NCBI RefSeq assembly: GCF_025144225.1
Contig: NZ_JALXXB010000008.1
Location: 42,433-106,432 of the forward strand
Length of the DNA: 64,000 nt
Reading direction: 5' to 3'
Source of the DNA: Aestuariimicrobium sp. p3-SID1156
GTDB taxonomy: Bacteria; Actinomycetota; Actinomycetes; Propionibacteriales; Propionibacteriaceae
The position numbers were made by a program, and so were the translations under genes. A model generated the notes under the pieces. That model was not told where the DNA came from, ran no database searches, and was given only the letters and a program-made list of their open reading frames with translations. Positions 18,192-27,119 of the stretch are shown here, in pieces (position 1 is the first letter of the stretch; every line of letters begins with the position of its first letter).

Positions 18192-19586
18192 TCAGGCGTG
18201 TGAGTGCAGGGGACGCCCGGCCAGCGCGAGACAGGCCTCCCCCAAGGCCTCGCCCTGGGTGGGGTGGGCGTGCAGCAGCGAGGCGACGTCCTCGGGCAGC
18301 GCCTCCCAACCGGCGGCCAGCTGCGCCTCCCCGATCATCTCGCTGACACCCTGCCCGATCATGTGGACGCCCACGATGGGGCCGTTCTCGAGCCTGAGCA
18401 CCCGCACGAACCCGGACGCTCCGCGAATCAGGCTGCGGCCGTTCCCCGCGAGGTTGTAGTCCTGCTTCAGCACAGTCCCCAGCCGTTCGGCGGCGGCCGT
18501 GGTCAGGCCCACCGAGGCGACCTCGGGGTTGGAATAGGTGACCCGGGGCAGGTCCCGATCCCTGGGCAGCGTGGGGGCCCGATCAAGCCTGCCCATCTGG
18601 TGGGCGATCACCTCGGCGACGACCATGCCATGGGCGAAACCGCGATGGGCGAGCTGCAGCCCGGCGACCACGTCACCGACGCCGAACACCCCCCGCACGG
18701 AGGTCATCAGGCGGTCGTTGACGCGCAGGTGACCGCGCTCCAGGGTGACGCCGGCTTCGGCCAGCCCCAGCCCGGCGGTCCGCGGCTCGCGTCCGACGGC
18801 CACCAGCACCACGTCGGCGGCCAGCGCGGAACCGTCCGCGAGCCGAATCGTCGCGTCCGCCTCGGTGGTGTCGATGCCGGCCACCGTGGCGCCGAAGCGG
18901 GTCTGGATGCCGCGCTTGCGGAAGGCCCGCTGCAATCCCTTGGAGAGGTCGGGTTCCTCGGTGGGGATCAACCGGTCCAGGGCCTCCACGATGGTGACCT
19001 CGACGCCGAGGGAGCGCCAGGCCGAGGCGATCTCCACCCCGATCACGCCACCACCAACCACCACGGCCGTCCCCGGCAGTTCGGTGAGGCGCAGGGCGTC
19101 GTCGCTGGTCAGCACGCGCTTCCCGTCGATCGGGAGCCCCAGCGTCCTAGGCTGTGAGCCGGTGGCGACCACGACATTGCGGCCCCGCACCACCTCGTCG
19201 GCGATGCGAACACCGAGCCCCTCTCGATCACTCACCAGCGTCCCGTGGCCGCGCACGACCGTGACGCCCGAAGCGCCCTCGACGAGCCCGGTCAAACCCT
19301 TGTGCAACCGGTCGATGATGCCCTGGCTCCACGCCTGCAGCGCGCCCGCGTCCACGCCGGAAAAGCTGGTCGCCACTCCCATCGACGACCCCTCGCGGGC
19401 GAGGTCGGCGACCTCCGCAGCGTGCAGCCAGGCCTTGGTGGGGATGCAGCCCCGGTGCAGGCAGGTCCCACCGAGCTTGTCGGATTCGACCAGCGCCACG
19501 TCGAGGCCGAGCTGGCTGGCGCGCAGGGCGGCGGCGTAGCCCGCCGAGCCCGCTCCGAGGACGACGACGTCGTGGCGCTGGTTCAT
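18192..19586 (-). CDS. lpd: Dihydrolipoamide dehydrogenase (E3)
   Basis: The 464-residue flavoprotein is the E3 subunit of 2-oxoacid dehydrogenases and the glycine cleavage system. It shows the FAD motif GAGSAGY, the redox disulfide GGTCLHRGC (C42, C47), an NAD-binding GGGVIGVE, the second FAD motif GVFGVGDV, and the C-terminal catalytic HAHPTQGEALGE. Length is normal. It is followed by pepA on the same strand with a 26-bp gap, an order seen in other actinobacteria as I recall. The dehydrogenase partners are not in the window. Confidence 0.93.
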   Translation of the reverse strand: MNQRHDVVVLGAGSAGYAAALRASQLGLDVALVESDKLGGTCLHRGCIPTKAWLHAAEVADLAREGSSMGVATSFSGVDAGALQAWSQGIIDRLHKGLTGLVEGASGVTVVRGHGTLVSDREGLGVRIADEVVRGRNVVVATGSQPRTLGLPIDGKRVLTSDDALRLTELPGTAVVVGGGVIGVEIASAWRSLGVEVTIVEALDRLIPTEEPDLSKGLQRAFRKRGIQTRFGATVAGIDTTEADATIRLADGSALAADVVLVAVGREPRTAGLGLAEAGVTLERGHLRVNDRLMTSVRGVFGVGDVVAGLQLAHRGFAHGMVVAEVIAHQMGRLDRAPTLPRDRDLPRVTYSNPEVASVGLTTAAAERLGTVLKQDYNLAGNGRSLIRGASGFVRVLRLENGPIVGVHMIGQGVSEMIGEAQLAAGWEALPEDVASLLHAHPTQGEALGEACLALAGRPLHSHA

Positions 19587-19612
19587 CGGGGGTTCCTGCT
19601 CACGAGTCAGGC

Positions 19613-21115
19613 TCAGAGAGCCATGTGCTGGGCGAGGGCGACCAGGGTCCGGACGCCGAAGCCGGTGCCTCCGGCGGGGATCTCGGCGTAGGCGTCCTTG
19701 TCGTTCCAGGCCGGGCCGGCGATGTCCAGATGCGCCCAGCTGATGCCGTCGGGCACGAAGGTCTGCAGGAACGCACCGGCAGCCAGCGCCCCGCCGTAGC
19801 GGTCACCGGAGCTCTTGACGTCGGCGATCGAGGACTTCAGGCCCTTGGCGATGTGGTCGGGAATCGGGAGGTGCCAGAAGGGTTCCCCGGCGACCTCGGC
19901 GGCGTCCAGCACCGTGTCGGCGGTGAGGTCGTCGTTGGCCATCAGGCCGGCGATGCGGCGACCCAGGGCGACCATGCAGGCGCCGGTCAGGGTAGCGACG
20001 TCCACGACCAGGTCGGGGTTGTCCTCCCCGGCGCGGGCCAGCGCATCGGCCATGACCAGACGGCCCTCGGCGTCGGTGTTGGCGTTCTCGACGGTGGTGC
20101 CGCCGTACATGGTGAGCACGTCGCTGGGGCGGTAGGCACTGCCCGAGGGCATGTTCTCCGCCATCGAGGCGTAGGCGATCACGCGCACCGGCAGGCCGAG
20201 GGTGGCGATGGCGGCGGTGGCGGCCAGGACGGCGGCGGCACCGCCCATGTCGCACTTCATGTCGTACATGCCGTCAGCAGGCTTGATGTCCAGGCCGCCG
20301 GAGTCGAAGGTGATGCCCTTGCCGACCAGGGCCAGGGTCTGCTTCGCGCCACGCGGGGAATACTCGGCGCGGAACAGGCGGGGCTTGCGCTCCGAACCGC
20401 CGCCGACGGCCATGATGCCGCCGTAACCGCCCTTGGCGAGGGCCTTGTCGTCGAGGACCTCCACGTTCACCTTGAGCGGCTTGAGGTATTCGGCGGCATC
20501 GGCCGCGAAGGACTCGGGGTAGAGCAGGTTCGGGGGCAGGTTGACCCAGTCACGCGCGGTGGCGACAGCAGCGGCGATGGCGGTGGCGCGCTCGACCGCG
20601 TCCCCGGCCTTCGCGTTGTTGGAGATGATCTCGATGACCGGCCCGGCAGCGCGCTGGTCGCGTCCCTGCTTGGCGATGGAGTAGGCACCCAGGATGGCGC
20701 CCTCGGCAGCGGCCTGGATCAGCTCGGGGTCGACGATGTCGAAGCTCACGGCGATGTCGCCGGTGACCTTCTCCTTGCCCACGATGCTGCGCAGCGCGCT
20801 CGCGGCGGCCTGGCGAACCTGGGCGGGGGTGACGTCGACCTCACCGACGCCCACCACGACCAGACGCCCCTCGGAGGTCTTCGGCAGCACGGTCACGGCG
20901 CCGAGTTCGCTGGTGGCACCGAGTTCGGTGGCGAGCTCCAACACGTCGCTGGAGAGCTGCTTGCTGTAGGCCTTGGAGAGGTTCGCGGGCACTCCCAGCA
21001 GGTTCGCGTCGTCACCGGAGCTGCTGGCCAGGCCCACGACGACCACGCCATTCGAGCGGGAGGGGGACTTGGCCAGCGAAACGGCTGGGGGAGTGTAGAC
21101 AGTCAGTCGAGTCAT
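19613..21115 (-). CDS. pepA: Leucyl aminopeptidase (M17)
   Basis: The 500-residue cytosolic metallo-aminopeptidase removes N-terminal residues from peptides. The catalytic domain shows the metal and active-site motifs GKGITFDSGG, the DMGGAAAV segment and NTDAEGRL. The N-terminal macro-like domain is less conserved, as usual. The start MTRLTVYTP at 21115 is preferred over an ATG 3 codons upstream. It lies upstream of lpd on the same strand and is divergent from mntH; the 71-bp gap must hold both promoters. Confidence 0.93.
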   Translation of the reverse strand: MTRLTVYTPPAVSLAKSPSRSNGVVVVGLASSSGDDANLLGVPANLSKAYSKQLSSDVLELATELGATSELGAVTVLPKTSEGRLVVVGVGEVDVTPAQVRQAAASALRSIVGKEKVTGDIAVSFDIVDPELIQAAAEGAILGAYSIAKQGRDQRAAGPVIEIISNNAKAGDAVERATAIAAAVATARDWVNLPPNLLYPESFAADAAEYLKPLKVNVEVLDDKALAKGGYGGIMAVGGGSERKPRLFRAEYSPRGAKQTLALVGKGITFDSGGLDIKPADGMYDMKCDMGGAAAVLAATAAIATLGLPVRVIAYASMAENMPSGSAYRPSDVLTMYGGTTVENANTDAEGRLVMADALARAGEDNPDLVVDVATLTGACMVALGRRIAGLMANDDLTADTVLDAAEVAGEPFWHLPIPDHIAKGLKSSIADVKSSGDRYGGALAAGAFLQTFVPDGISWAHLDIAGPAWNDKDAYAEIPAGGTGFGVRTLVALAQHMAL

Positions 21116-21167
21116 GGCCCCCACGTTAGCGGGTGGGTCATGGACGGCGACGGGGTCGCTGAGCGAG

Positions 21168-21181
21168 TTAGGGTAACTTAA
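21168..21181. promoter_or_regulatory. MntR/DtxR-type operator-like box before mntH
   Basis: TTAGGGTAACTTAA is an imperfect inverted repeat of the TTAGG..CCTAA type bound by DtxR/MntR regulators. It ends 5 bp before the mntH ATG, so bound repressor would block initiation. A DtxR-family gene lies directly after mntH. Confidence 0.65.
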
Positions 21182-21186
21182 CTTTC

Positions 21187-22461
21187 ATGACCACGTCGGA
21201 GCGGACCGTTGCGGTGGGGCCGGATGCAACGGCCGCCGCGAGGCCCGCCCAGACGGCGATCTCCCGCCTGCTCGGCCCCGCTTTCGTCGCCGCGATCGCC
21301 TACGTGGACCCGGGCAATGTCGCCGCCAACCTCACCGCCGGCGCCCGCTACGGCTACCTGCTGGTCTGGGTGCTGGTGATCTCGAACGTGATGGCCGTGG
21401 TGGTGCAGTACCTTTCGGCCAAGCTCGGCGCGGTCACTGGACGCAGCCTGCCCGAACTCCTGGGCAGCTCCCTCTCGCGCCCGGCCCGGCTGGCCTACTT
21501 GGGCCAGGGCGGGTTGGTGGCGATGGCCACTGACCTGGCGGAGGTGATCGGTGGGGCGATCGCGCTGCAGATCCTCTTCGACATCCCGCTGGTGGTGGGC
21601 GGCCTAATCGTGGGTGCGATGTCGATGGCGATGTTGGCCATGCGTGATCGCCACGGTCAGCGCACCTTCGAACAGGTGGTGATCGGGCTGCTGCTGGTCA
21701 TCACCATCGGTTTCGTCGCCGGGCTGCTGGTCGAGCCTCCGCACCCTGGGCAGGCCCTGGGCGGGCTGGTGCCGCGTTTCCAGGGGTCCGGGTCGGTGCT
21801 GATCGCGGCCAGCATGCTGGGAGCCACGGTGATGCCGCATGCGGTCTACCTCCATTCGGCGCTGGTGACCGACCGTCACGGTGGCGGGGGAGAGCCCTCC
21901 CGGATTCGGCAGCTGCTGCGCGCCTCCCGCTGGGACGTGGTGTTCTCCCTGCTCATCGCCGGGTCGGTCAACAGTGCGATGCTGCTGCTGGCTGCAACCC
22001 ACCTTCCCGGGGTGCCGGGCACCGACACCATCGAGGGCGCGCATGCGGCGGTGGCGGCGGCGACCGGGCCGGTGGTGGCGACCCTGTTCGCGGTGGGGCT
22101 GCTCGCCTCGGGACTGGCCTCGGCGTCGGTGGGTTCCTATGCGGGGGCGAGCATCATGTCCGGTTTGCTGAAGGTTCGGATGCCGCTGCTGGTGGGTCGG
22201 CTGGTCACCCTGGTGCCGGCGATCGTGCTGCTGGCGGTGGGTGCCGACCCGACGTGGACGCTGGTGCTCTCGCAGGTGGCACTCAGCCTGGGGCTGCCGT
22301 TCGCCCTCTTCCCGCTGGTGGTGCTCACCGGTCGGCGCCGGGTGATGGGTGAGTTCGCCAATGGACGCCTGCTGGCGGCGGCCGGCTGGGCCGTCGCCGG
22401 CGTGATCGTCGTACTGAACATGACCCTGCTGGGGCTGCTTGCGTCCGGGCGGGGGGCGTGA
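21187..22461 (+). CDS. mntH: NRAMP-family Mn2+/H+ symporter
   Basis: The 424-residue inner-membrane protein has about eleven hydrophobic segments. The metal-binding signatures are clear: DPGN in the first helix (AYVDPGNVAANL) and MPH in the sixth (GATVMPHAVYLHS). It takes up Mn2+ (and possibly Fe2+) with protons. The leader is very short and carries the MntR-like box. The downstream gene is a DtxR-type regulator with manganese-type ligands, so Mn is the likely substrate. The class Ib ribonucleotide reductase elsewhere in the window would benefit from Mn. Confidence 0.93.
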   Translation: MTTSERTVAVGPDATAAARPAQTAISRLLGPAFVAAIAYVDPGNVAANLTAGARYGYLLVWVLVISNVMAVVVQYLSAKLGAVTGRSLPELLGSSLSRPARLAYLGQGGLVAMATDLAEVIGGAIALQILFDIPLVVGGLIVGAMSMAMLAMRDRHGQRTFEQVVIGLLLVITIGFVAGLLVEPPHPGQALGGLVPRFQGSGSVLIAASMLGATVMPHAVYLHSALVTDRHGGGGEPSRIRQLLRASRWDVVFSLLIAGSVNSAMLLLAATHLPGVPGTDTIEGAHAAVAAATGPVVATLFAVGLLASGLASASVGSYAGASIMSGLLKVRMPLLVGRLVTLVPAIVLLAVGADPTWTLVLSQVALSLGLPFALFPLVVLTGRRRVMGEFANGRLLAAAGWAVAGVIVVLNMTLLGLLASGRGA

Positions 22462-22483
22462 GGACGCGGCTATCGTCGTGTCC

Positions 22484-23125
22484 ATGCCCTCCCTGCATCC
22501 CGACGCGCTGAGCCCGGTGGCCCAGGACTACCTCAAGGTGATCTGGTCCCAGACCGAGTGGGGTGGCAGCCCGGCGACCACGTCTGACCTGGCCGCACGC
22601 TTCGGGACCTCAGCAGCGAACGTGACCGAAACCGTGCGCCGGTTGGCGTCCCAGGGATTGCTGGACTACACGCCCTACAAGCCCGTGCGACTGACCGAGG
22701 CGGGCAGGTCGGCGGCGGTGGCGATGGTGCGTCGGCACCGGCTGATCGAGACCTTCCTGGTCAACATGCTCGGCTACGGCTGGGACGAGGTGCACGACGA
22801 GGCGGAGCGGCTGGAGCACGCGGTCTCCGACACCCTCATTGAGCGACTGGACGCGATCCTGGGGCACCCGACCACCGACCCGCACGGGGACCCGATCCCC
22901 GACGCGGACGGGCACACGGCGCTCCCGGACGGGGCGGTGCTGCTGGCCGATGCCGAACTGCTGGGGAGCGTGCGGGTGATCAGGGTCTCCGACGCCGACC
23001 CCGCGGTCCTGGAACTGGCCAGGGATCACGGCCTGCAGCCCGGCCAGGCGTGCGAGGTTTCGGGGAGTACGGTGCCGGAACGGCTGGCCAGGGCCGTGTG
23101 GGTGGTGCCGCACCCCGGCGACTGA
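22484..23125 (+). CDS. mntR: Manganese-responsive DtxR/MntR-family repressor
   Basis: The 213-residue protein has a winged helix (TSDLAARFGTSAANVTETV), a dimerisation/metal domain and a C-terminal SH3-like domain as in DtxR. Two DtxR metal ligands are changed in the MntR direction: an Asp (D15, AQDYLK) replaces Met10, and a Glu (E108, DEAERLEH) replaces Cys102. This is the combination known for Mn-selective regulators. A GTG two codons upstream is an alternative start. It follows mntH by 22 bp and probably represses it through the 21168-21181 box. Confidence 0.87.
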   Translation: MPSLHPDALSPVAQDYLKVIWSQTEWGGSPATTSDLAARFGTSAANVTETVRRLASQGLLDYTPYKPVRLTEAGRSAAVAMVRRHRLIETFLVNMLGYGWDEVHDEAERLEHAVSDTLIERLDAILGHPTTDPHGDPIPDADGHTALPDGAVLLADAELLGSVRVIRVSDADPAVLELARDHGLQPGQACEVSGSTVPERLARAVWVVPHPGD

Positions 23126-23143
23126 GCGTTCGTCGAGGGGGGC

Positions 23144-23491
23144 TCAGGCGAGGCTGGAGGAGCGGGCGTTCCCGTCCTCGTCGACGCCCGGGTCCGCGGT
23201 CAGCAAGCGGGCGATGTCGTCCAGGCTGCGATCGCCGGCATCGCCGGTCACCCGGTAGACGTCGATGGCGTCCTGGTAGCGGACACGTGCGACCCTGTGT
23301 TCGAGGAACAGCTCGACCGGGCCGGTGATGGCGCCGACCTCCTCGGTCATGATGCCGCCGGGCGGGGTTTCGATCAGCCGGCCCTCGTTGCCGTGGGCCC
23401 GGGTGGGCTCACCAACGGTCGACTCGGCTCCGTCATTGGCGCCGAAGGGCAGCGGACGCCCTGGGCCCGTGTTGGTGGTGGAGTCCGACAC
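23144..23491 (-). CDS. Small hypothetical acidic protein
   Basis: 115 residues with a GTG start one base after the stop of the upstream small gene (TGACGTG), with a GGAGG-like site in the overlap. The N-terminal half is rich in G, T and E and looks disordered. The second half (VARVRYQDAIDVYRVTGD ... DDIARLLTADP) looks folded. No known domain is recognised. It is the second gene of a two-gene unit and converges on mntR. Confidence 0.55.
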   Translation of the reverse strand: MSDSTTNTGPGRPLPFGANDGAESTVGEPTRAHGNEGRLIETPPGGIMTEEVGAITGPVELFLEHRVARVRYQDAIDVYRVTGDAGDRSLDDIARLLTADPGVDEDGNARSSSLA

Positions 23492-23492
23492 G

Positions 23493-23708
23493 TCAGGAGG
23501 GCTCGCCGGGCTGGGGATCCTCCGACAGCGGCTCGGTGGCCTGGTCGCCCTCGTCGAAGGCAGTGGTTTCGCCCTCGGCGGCGCGATCGCGAGTGTCCTG
23601 CTCGGGCTGCTGCGGTTCGCTCACCACGTTGCCGGGGATGGCGTCGGCGTCCAGCTCACCGGCGGCGTTGACGTTGTCGTCGTTCAGGTTCTGGGTGCTC
23701 TCAGTCAT
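23493..23708 (-). CDS. Small hypothetical, strongly acidic disordered protein
   Basis: 71 residues, mostly D, E, Q, P, S and T (for example DADAIPGNVVSEPQQPEQD), with no hydrophobic core. It has the normal codon bias of the region and is tightly spaced with the next gene, which argues for a real ORF. No function can be read from it. Confidence 0.5.
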   Translation of the reverse strand: MTESTQNLNDDNVNAAGELDADAIPGNVVSEPQQPEQDTRDRAAEGETTAFDEGDQATEPLSEDPQPGEPS

Positions 23709-23847
23709 GGGTCGACTCTAGGACGCCTGCGGCGGGGTGCGCGGGCGTTCGGCGCAGATCGCAGGTTTTGCGCGTGGTCGGGGAGGGGGCGTATCATGGT
23801 GCGTCGCGGCTCGGGCCGCACCCGCTGAGACCGCTGGTCGAGGCGTC

Positions 23848-23920
23848 GGGGCTATGGCGCAATTGGTAGCGCACCTGCTTTGCAAGCAGGGGGTTAGGGG
23901 TTCGAGTCCCCTTAGCTCCA
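23848..23920 (+). tRNA. tRNA-Ala (anticodon TGC)
   Basis: The acceptor GGGGCTA pairs with TAGCTCC, the anticodon TGC (23881-23883) sits in a perfect CCTGC/GCAGG stem, and the discriminator is A. The T-arm TTCGAGT is canonical. No CCA is encoded. It forms the left border of an accessory region. Confidence 0.95.
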
Positions 23921-23925
23921 CATTG

Positions 23926-23948
23926 GGGTGTCACAGACAAAGACACCC
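23926..23948 (+). terminator. Hairpin after tRNA-Ala
   Basis: The inverted repeat GGGTGTC (23926-23932) and GACACCC (23942-23948), with a 9-nt loop, lies 5 bp after the tRNA. It is probably the tRNA terminator. Confidence 0.55.
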
Positions 23949-24117
23949 ATCCCCTCCAAGAAATGCCTTGGTCAGGGGCCTGTTTGTCATCGGACTTTGA
24001 CACGCCGTCAGGCTACGTCACGAGCGCTGGTTCAAGCCGTGAGCGGCACCGCGTTGTCCATGATCAGGGGCGTGGCCAAATCCACGCTTCTGACCACCAG
24101 GATGGACCGGCCTTCCA

Positions 24118-24695
24118 ATGTCACGACTCCCCCTTATGCCACTCGATGCGGTGCCGGACGTCGAAGTGCGCTGGACTGCCGAGCCTCCGAAGGGTGCGTG
24201 CGAGTTGGGTGGTGTGTACGACGGCGACCGAGGGCCCGCGCTGATCACCATTCGTCGGTACCGGAACGACAGTCGCAACTACTTCACCTGTCTCCACGAG
24301 TTGGGCCATCACCTGTTCGCCCTGGACTAGATGTGGCAGTACGACGTTCTTCCCCTTCTGGGGAGCACGCTCGACTCACCGAGGACAAGATCGTCAACGA
24401 CTTCGCGGCCTCACTCCTCATCCCCGAGGATCGGGTTGTCGAACACCTCGGGACCGGGGTGACGGCGGGCGGCATTGTGGCTCTGGTGCAGCAGACCCAA
24501 GCATCCGCCACTTCGTGCTGCGTTCGAGCCCTCTATCGACCCGGGGAGCGCCTGATCATGCTGGCCGATCATGCGGGCCACATCTGGTGGGCCGACGCCA
24601 ACGGTTCCCCCTTCAACCCGGGGAAGAGAGTTCACCAGCCCTCTCTCCTCCGCGCCATCCAGCGAGCGGGAGAGGACGGGGTGAGCACACAGTGA
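24118..24695 (+). pseudogene. ImmA/IrrE-type metallopeptidase, frameshifted
   Basis: The first frame (24118-24330) holds a beta-strand region and the zinc motif HELGHH, then stops at TAG (24328-24330). The continuation lies in another frame: GLDVAVRR, then EDKIVNDFAASLLIP, the second conserved ImmA/IrrE block (the ExxANxFAxxLLxP type). Together they make one peptidase of about 190 residues with a single frame change near 24327. ImmA-type enzymes cleave repressors of mobile elements or stress regulators. No XRE repressor is seen nearby. Either a real inactivating indel or a sequencing error would explain it. Confidence 0.75.
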
Positions 24696-25039
24696 TCGGA
24701 GGAGAAGGGATCCGTTACTCCTCCGGGAAGGCAATGACGGACGTCAGGATCGAGGTGGCGCTCCACGAGGGGCTCGCCATCGCCGTCGTCACCTCGACGA
24801 ACCCGCAGACCCGACACTGGGTCGACTCGCAGTGGGAGGAAACCTGCGGAGCGTGCGGGGCCGACTTCGAGATCAGCGACTCTCCAGGTCACTGCGACAA
24901 GTGCGACGCCTGGAAGTGTCCTGACTGCCGTGCTTGCGAGTGCGCTGTTCACAAGCCGGTCTACTGCATGAAGTGCTTCATGCAGATGTCACTGGTGGAA
25001 TCCGCTGGAGGACGCACCGAGCACGACGGGTGTCCCTGA
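24692..25039 (+). CDS. Cys-rich zinc-ribbon-like protein
   Basis: 115 residues from a GTG that overlaps the stop of the peptidase remnant by 4 bp (GTGA). An ATG further in (24734) is the alternative. The second half has about eleven cysteines with Cx2C pairs (CGACGADF, CDKCDAWKCPDC, CECAVH, CMKC), suggesting two or more zinc-binding knuckles. Coupling to the ImmA/IrrE gene suggests a functional pair. I do not recognise the family. Confidence 0.6.
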   Translation: MIGGEGIRYSSGKAMTDVRIEVALHEGLAIAVVTSTNPQTRHWVDSQWEETCGACGADFEISDSPGHCDKCDAWKCPDCRACECAVHKPVYCMKCFMQMSLVESAGGRTEHDGCP

Positions 25040-25647
25040 GGAGGGCCAGTAGAGGGCCAGCATCGCCGTGCCGTCGTCGGAGCAGGGCGGTGGCGTGAAC
25101 GCCACCGGCCGGGGCGGCTTGGACAATCCACCGAATCCCTAGGGACCAGACCCCACCGGAGGGGGCGCATTGTCCCTATTCAGAGGTTCACGGAAGATCA
25201 CACAAACAAACCGCAGGTCAGAAGCCCTTTCCCGATTCGGGGCCGGCCTCTGTCGTGTCACCAGATGGCTCGACCGCGTGGTCCCCGGTGGTATGAGAAC
25301 GGTCGAATCCAGTTGTTACACGTGTTGGGCTGGGTGCGTCCCGTGCGTCCCCGGGATCCGCGGAATCACGCGGAAGGCGACCCGGTGATTCGACCATGTG
25401 CGTCCTCGGCGAGAGCCGCGATCACGGGGCCTTGCCGGGGCCCCGCGTGGGCCCCGTATTCGTGCCGCGTCGCGGGTTAGCGTCGATGCATGGCTGGCAT
25501 CGCTGACTACTTGGCGACGCGGGAGGACGCCGTGCGAAGAGGACGCGGTTGAGCGGCACATGGAGGACGGGTAGACCCGTCTCCTAACGCCGAAGGAGGC
25601 TCAGCCTCACCGGGCGCGCATGCCGTCCACCGGAGGAGACGAGTCGA
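25040..25647. other. Gap without a recognisable gene; small hairpins
   Basis: About 600 bp of lower coding quality. Short open frames here have no ribosome sites or family resemblance. A perfect 7-bp hairpin GACGGGT/ACCCGTC lies at 25566-25581, and a smaller GAGGC/GCCTC hairpin follows at about 25597. They may end transcription of the flanking minus-strand gene. Confidence 0.5.
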
Positions 25648-26781
25648 TCAGGACCCCGGCTGCCGCGAGGTCAAGTACGTCAGGGTGACTTCAATGAGAT
25701 CGACCAGATCGCGCGCGGTGGCTGTCCCGAAGTCGATCTCGGCGATGGCTTGGAAGCGCAGCGCGCCGTCGCCATAGAACCCGGGCGCAGTGCGCTGCCG
25801 GTTGTTCTTGCGTCCGTCCAGGAGCGGTGCGTTGGCAAATCCGTGAGTGATGACCGGCTCCCAGTCACCTTTGGACTTCGGTCGGCTCGGCCGGTCGCGC
25901 CGAAGCAGCGTCGCGAGGTCGGGTCGTGACTCGGTGATTGCGGCCTTCAGACTTGCGTACTCGAGATCGGCATCCATGCTCATCGCCAGGTCGTAGGCCG
26001 CGCGGCGTACGACTTCGTCCTCGACACCGCCGGGCCGCGGCTTGAAGTCGACGCCGAACCGGAGCTCGCCACCGGGTTTGGTCTCCCACCACCGGATCTC
26101 GGCGATGAAGGCTCGCTCGTCTGTCTCCCCACGCACGTTGGTCCATGCCTGAACCAAGGGCAGCCCACCGCCGCTGGTCACCCCGGCCCATGCGCGCCGG
26201 CCACGCTCGGCGATGTCGGATGCGACCCGTCGGGTGACGACTCGCGCGAAGAACTTCTGGTCGAGCGAACTGAGCGGCTGCGAGTCCTCGGCACCGCGGC
26301 GGGCGAACACCCTGGCGATCGAATTGTCCCAGCTGCGAAGCACGGCTGCCGCCTCGCGCGCGAGGACACGAGCTGACTCGTCGCTGGAGTCCTCCCACGC
26401 GCCGACGAAGTCGCTCAAACAGAGGAAGCGCCAGCGCGCGGCGTCGGCGTCCACCCTCCCGGCGTCGAAGCTGAGCGCTGCTAGGTAGAGGTCGGGCTGG
26501 GACGCAAGGACCTCGTACTTCTTCTGCTGCTCCGCACTCATCGAGTGGCCGAGCTTGACCTCGATGACCGCACGTCGCGCGGCGCTGGACAAGAGCAGAT
26601 CGGCGTGGTTCGCATCGCGTGCTTCGCGGCTGACCGTATCGGGTACGAAGCCGACGAGGTCCGCCCACGGTGATGGATCGCGATCGCTGAGGAACTGGAC
26701 GACATCCGAGATGTTCGTTTCCTGGGCTAGAAGTCGACCCATCCCTCGCGCTCTGACCCACGGCGCTGCGTTGTTGCTCAT
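25648..26781 (-). CDS. PD-(D/E)XK nuclease-like protein of unknown role
   Basis: 377 residues from the Met at 26781 (MSNNAAPWVRARG); the frame is open further upstream but without family-like residues. The segment ADLLLSSAARRAVIEVKLG has the D...(I)EVK arrangement of PD-(D/E)XK nucleases at about residues 60-80. The rest is alpha/beta with a conserved-looking W-rich stretch (EIRWWETKPGG). It is isolated in a decaying accessory island, which suggests defence or mobile-element origin, but no partner is present. The family is not recognised by name. Confidence 0.6.
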   Translation of the reverse strand: MSNNAAPWVRARGMGRLLAQETNISDVVQFLSDRDPSPWADLVGFVPDTVSREARDANHADLLLSSAARRAVIEVKLGHSMSAEQQKKYEVLASQPDLYLAALSFDAGRVDADAARWRFLCLSDFVGAWEDSSDESARVLAREAAAVLRSWDNSIARVFARRGAEDSQPLSSLDQKFFARVVTRRVASDIAERGRRAWAGVTSGGGLPLVQAWTNVRGETDERAFIAEIRWWETKPGGELRFGVDFKPRPGGVEDEVVRRAAYDLAMSMDADLEYASLKAAITESRPDLATLLRRDRPSRPKSKGDWEPVITHGFANAPLLDGRKNNRQRTAPGFYGDGALRFQAIAEIDFGTATARDLVDLIEVTLTYLTSRQPGS

Positions 26782-26984
26782 ACGACCCAGCATCGCATGG
26801 CGGCAGATAAGGGCCTTTATCCGGGCATGGATGACCGCGGGTGTACGTAAGCCGCTGACGGCCCCTGGGTTCCACCATCGTGCACAACAACGACCCTCTC
26901 GGAGGCACAACTCACGCATCAAGCGGTGGCTAACCTGAGATCGTCGACCGAAACAACACGGTCTTATCAAGGGCAGATCCAAGG

Positions 26985-27110
26985 GGGCTCGCGACCGTGA
27001 CCTGGATCGAACGGACCTATCACCGCCGTCGCCGACAAGCCCGACTCGGCCGGCTCACACCCATCGAGTTCGAAATGGTTCAATCAACACAGGCGGCTGC
27101 CGCCGCCTGA
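26985..27110 (+). pseudogene. IS3-family transposase, C-terminal relic
   Basis: The last about 38 residues of an IS3-type OrfB are readable: TWIERTYHRRRRQARLG then LTPIEFEM and a TGA at 27108-27110. This matches the conserved end of the DDE integrase domain (WI..YN.RRRH..LG...P.E). Nothing upstream of about 26985 fits, and no terminal repeats were found. Confidence 0.75.
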
Positions 27111-27119
27111 CTCTTCGTG

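Noticed and set aside
24327..24332. Programmed frameshift in the ImmA/IrrE gene
   Set aside because: No slippery heptamer or downstream pseudoknot-like structure is evident; a simple indel or sequencing error is more economical.
25170..25388. Small Cys-containing open frame in the gap after the Cys-rich gene
   Set aside because: No ribosome site, atypical codon use and no recognisable fold; treated as non-coding.
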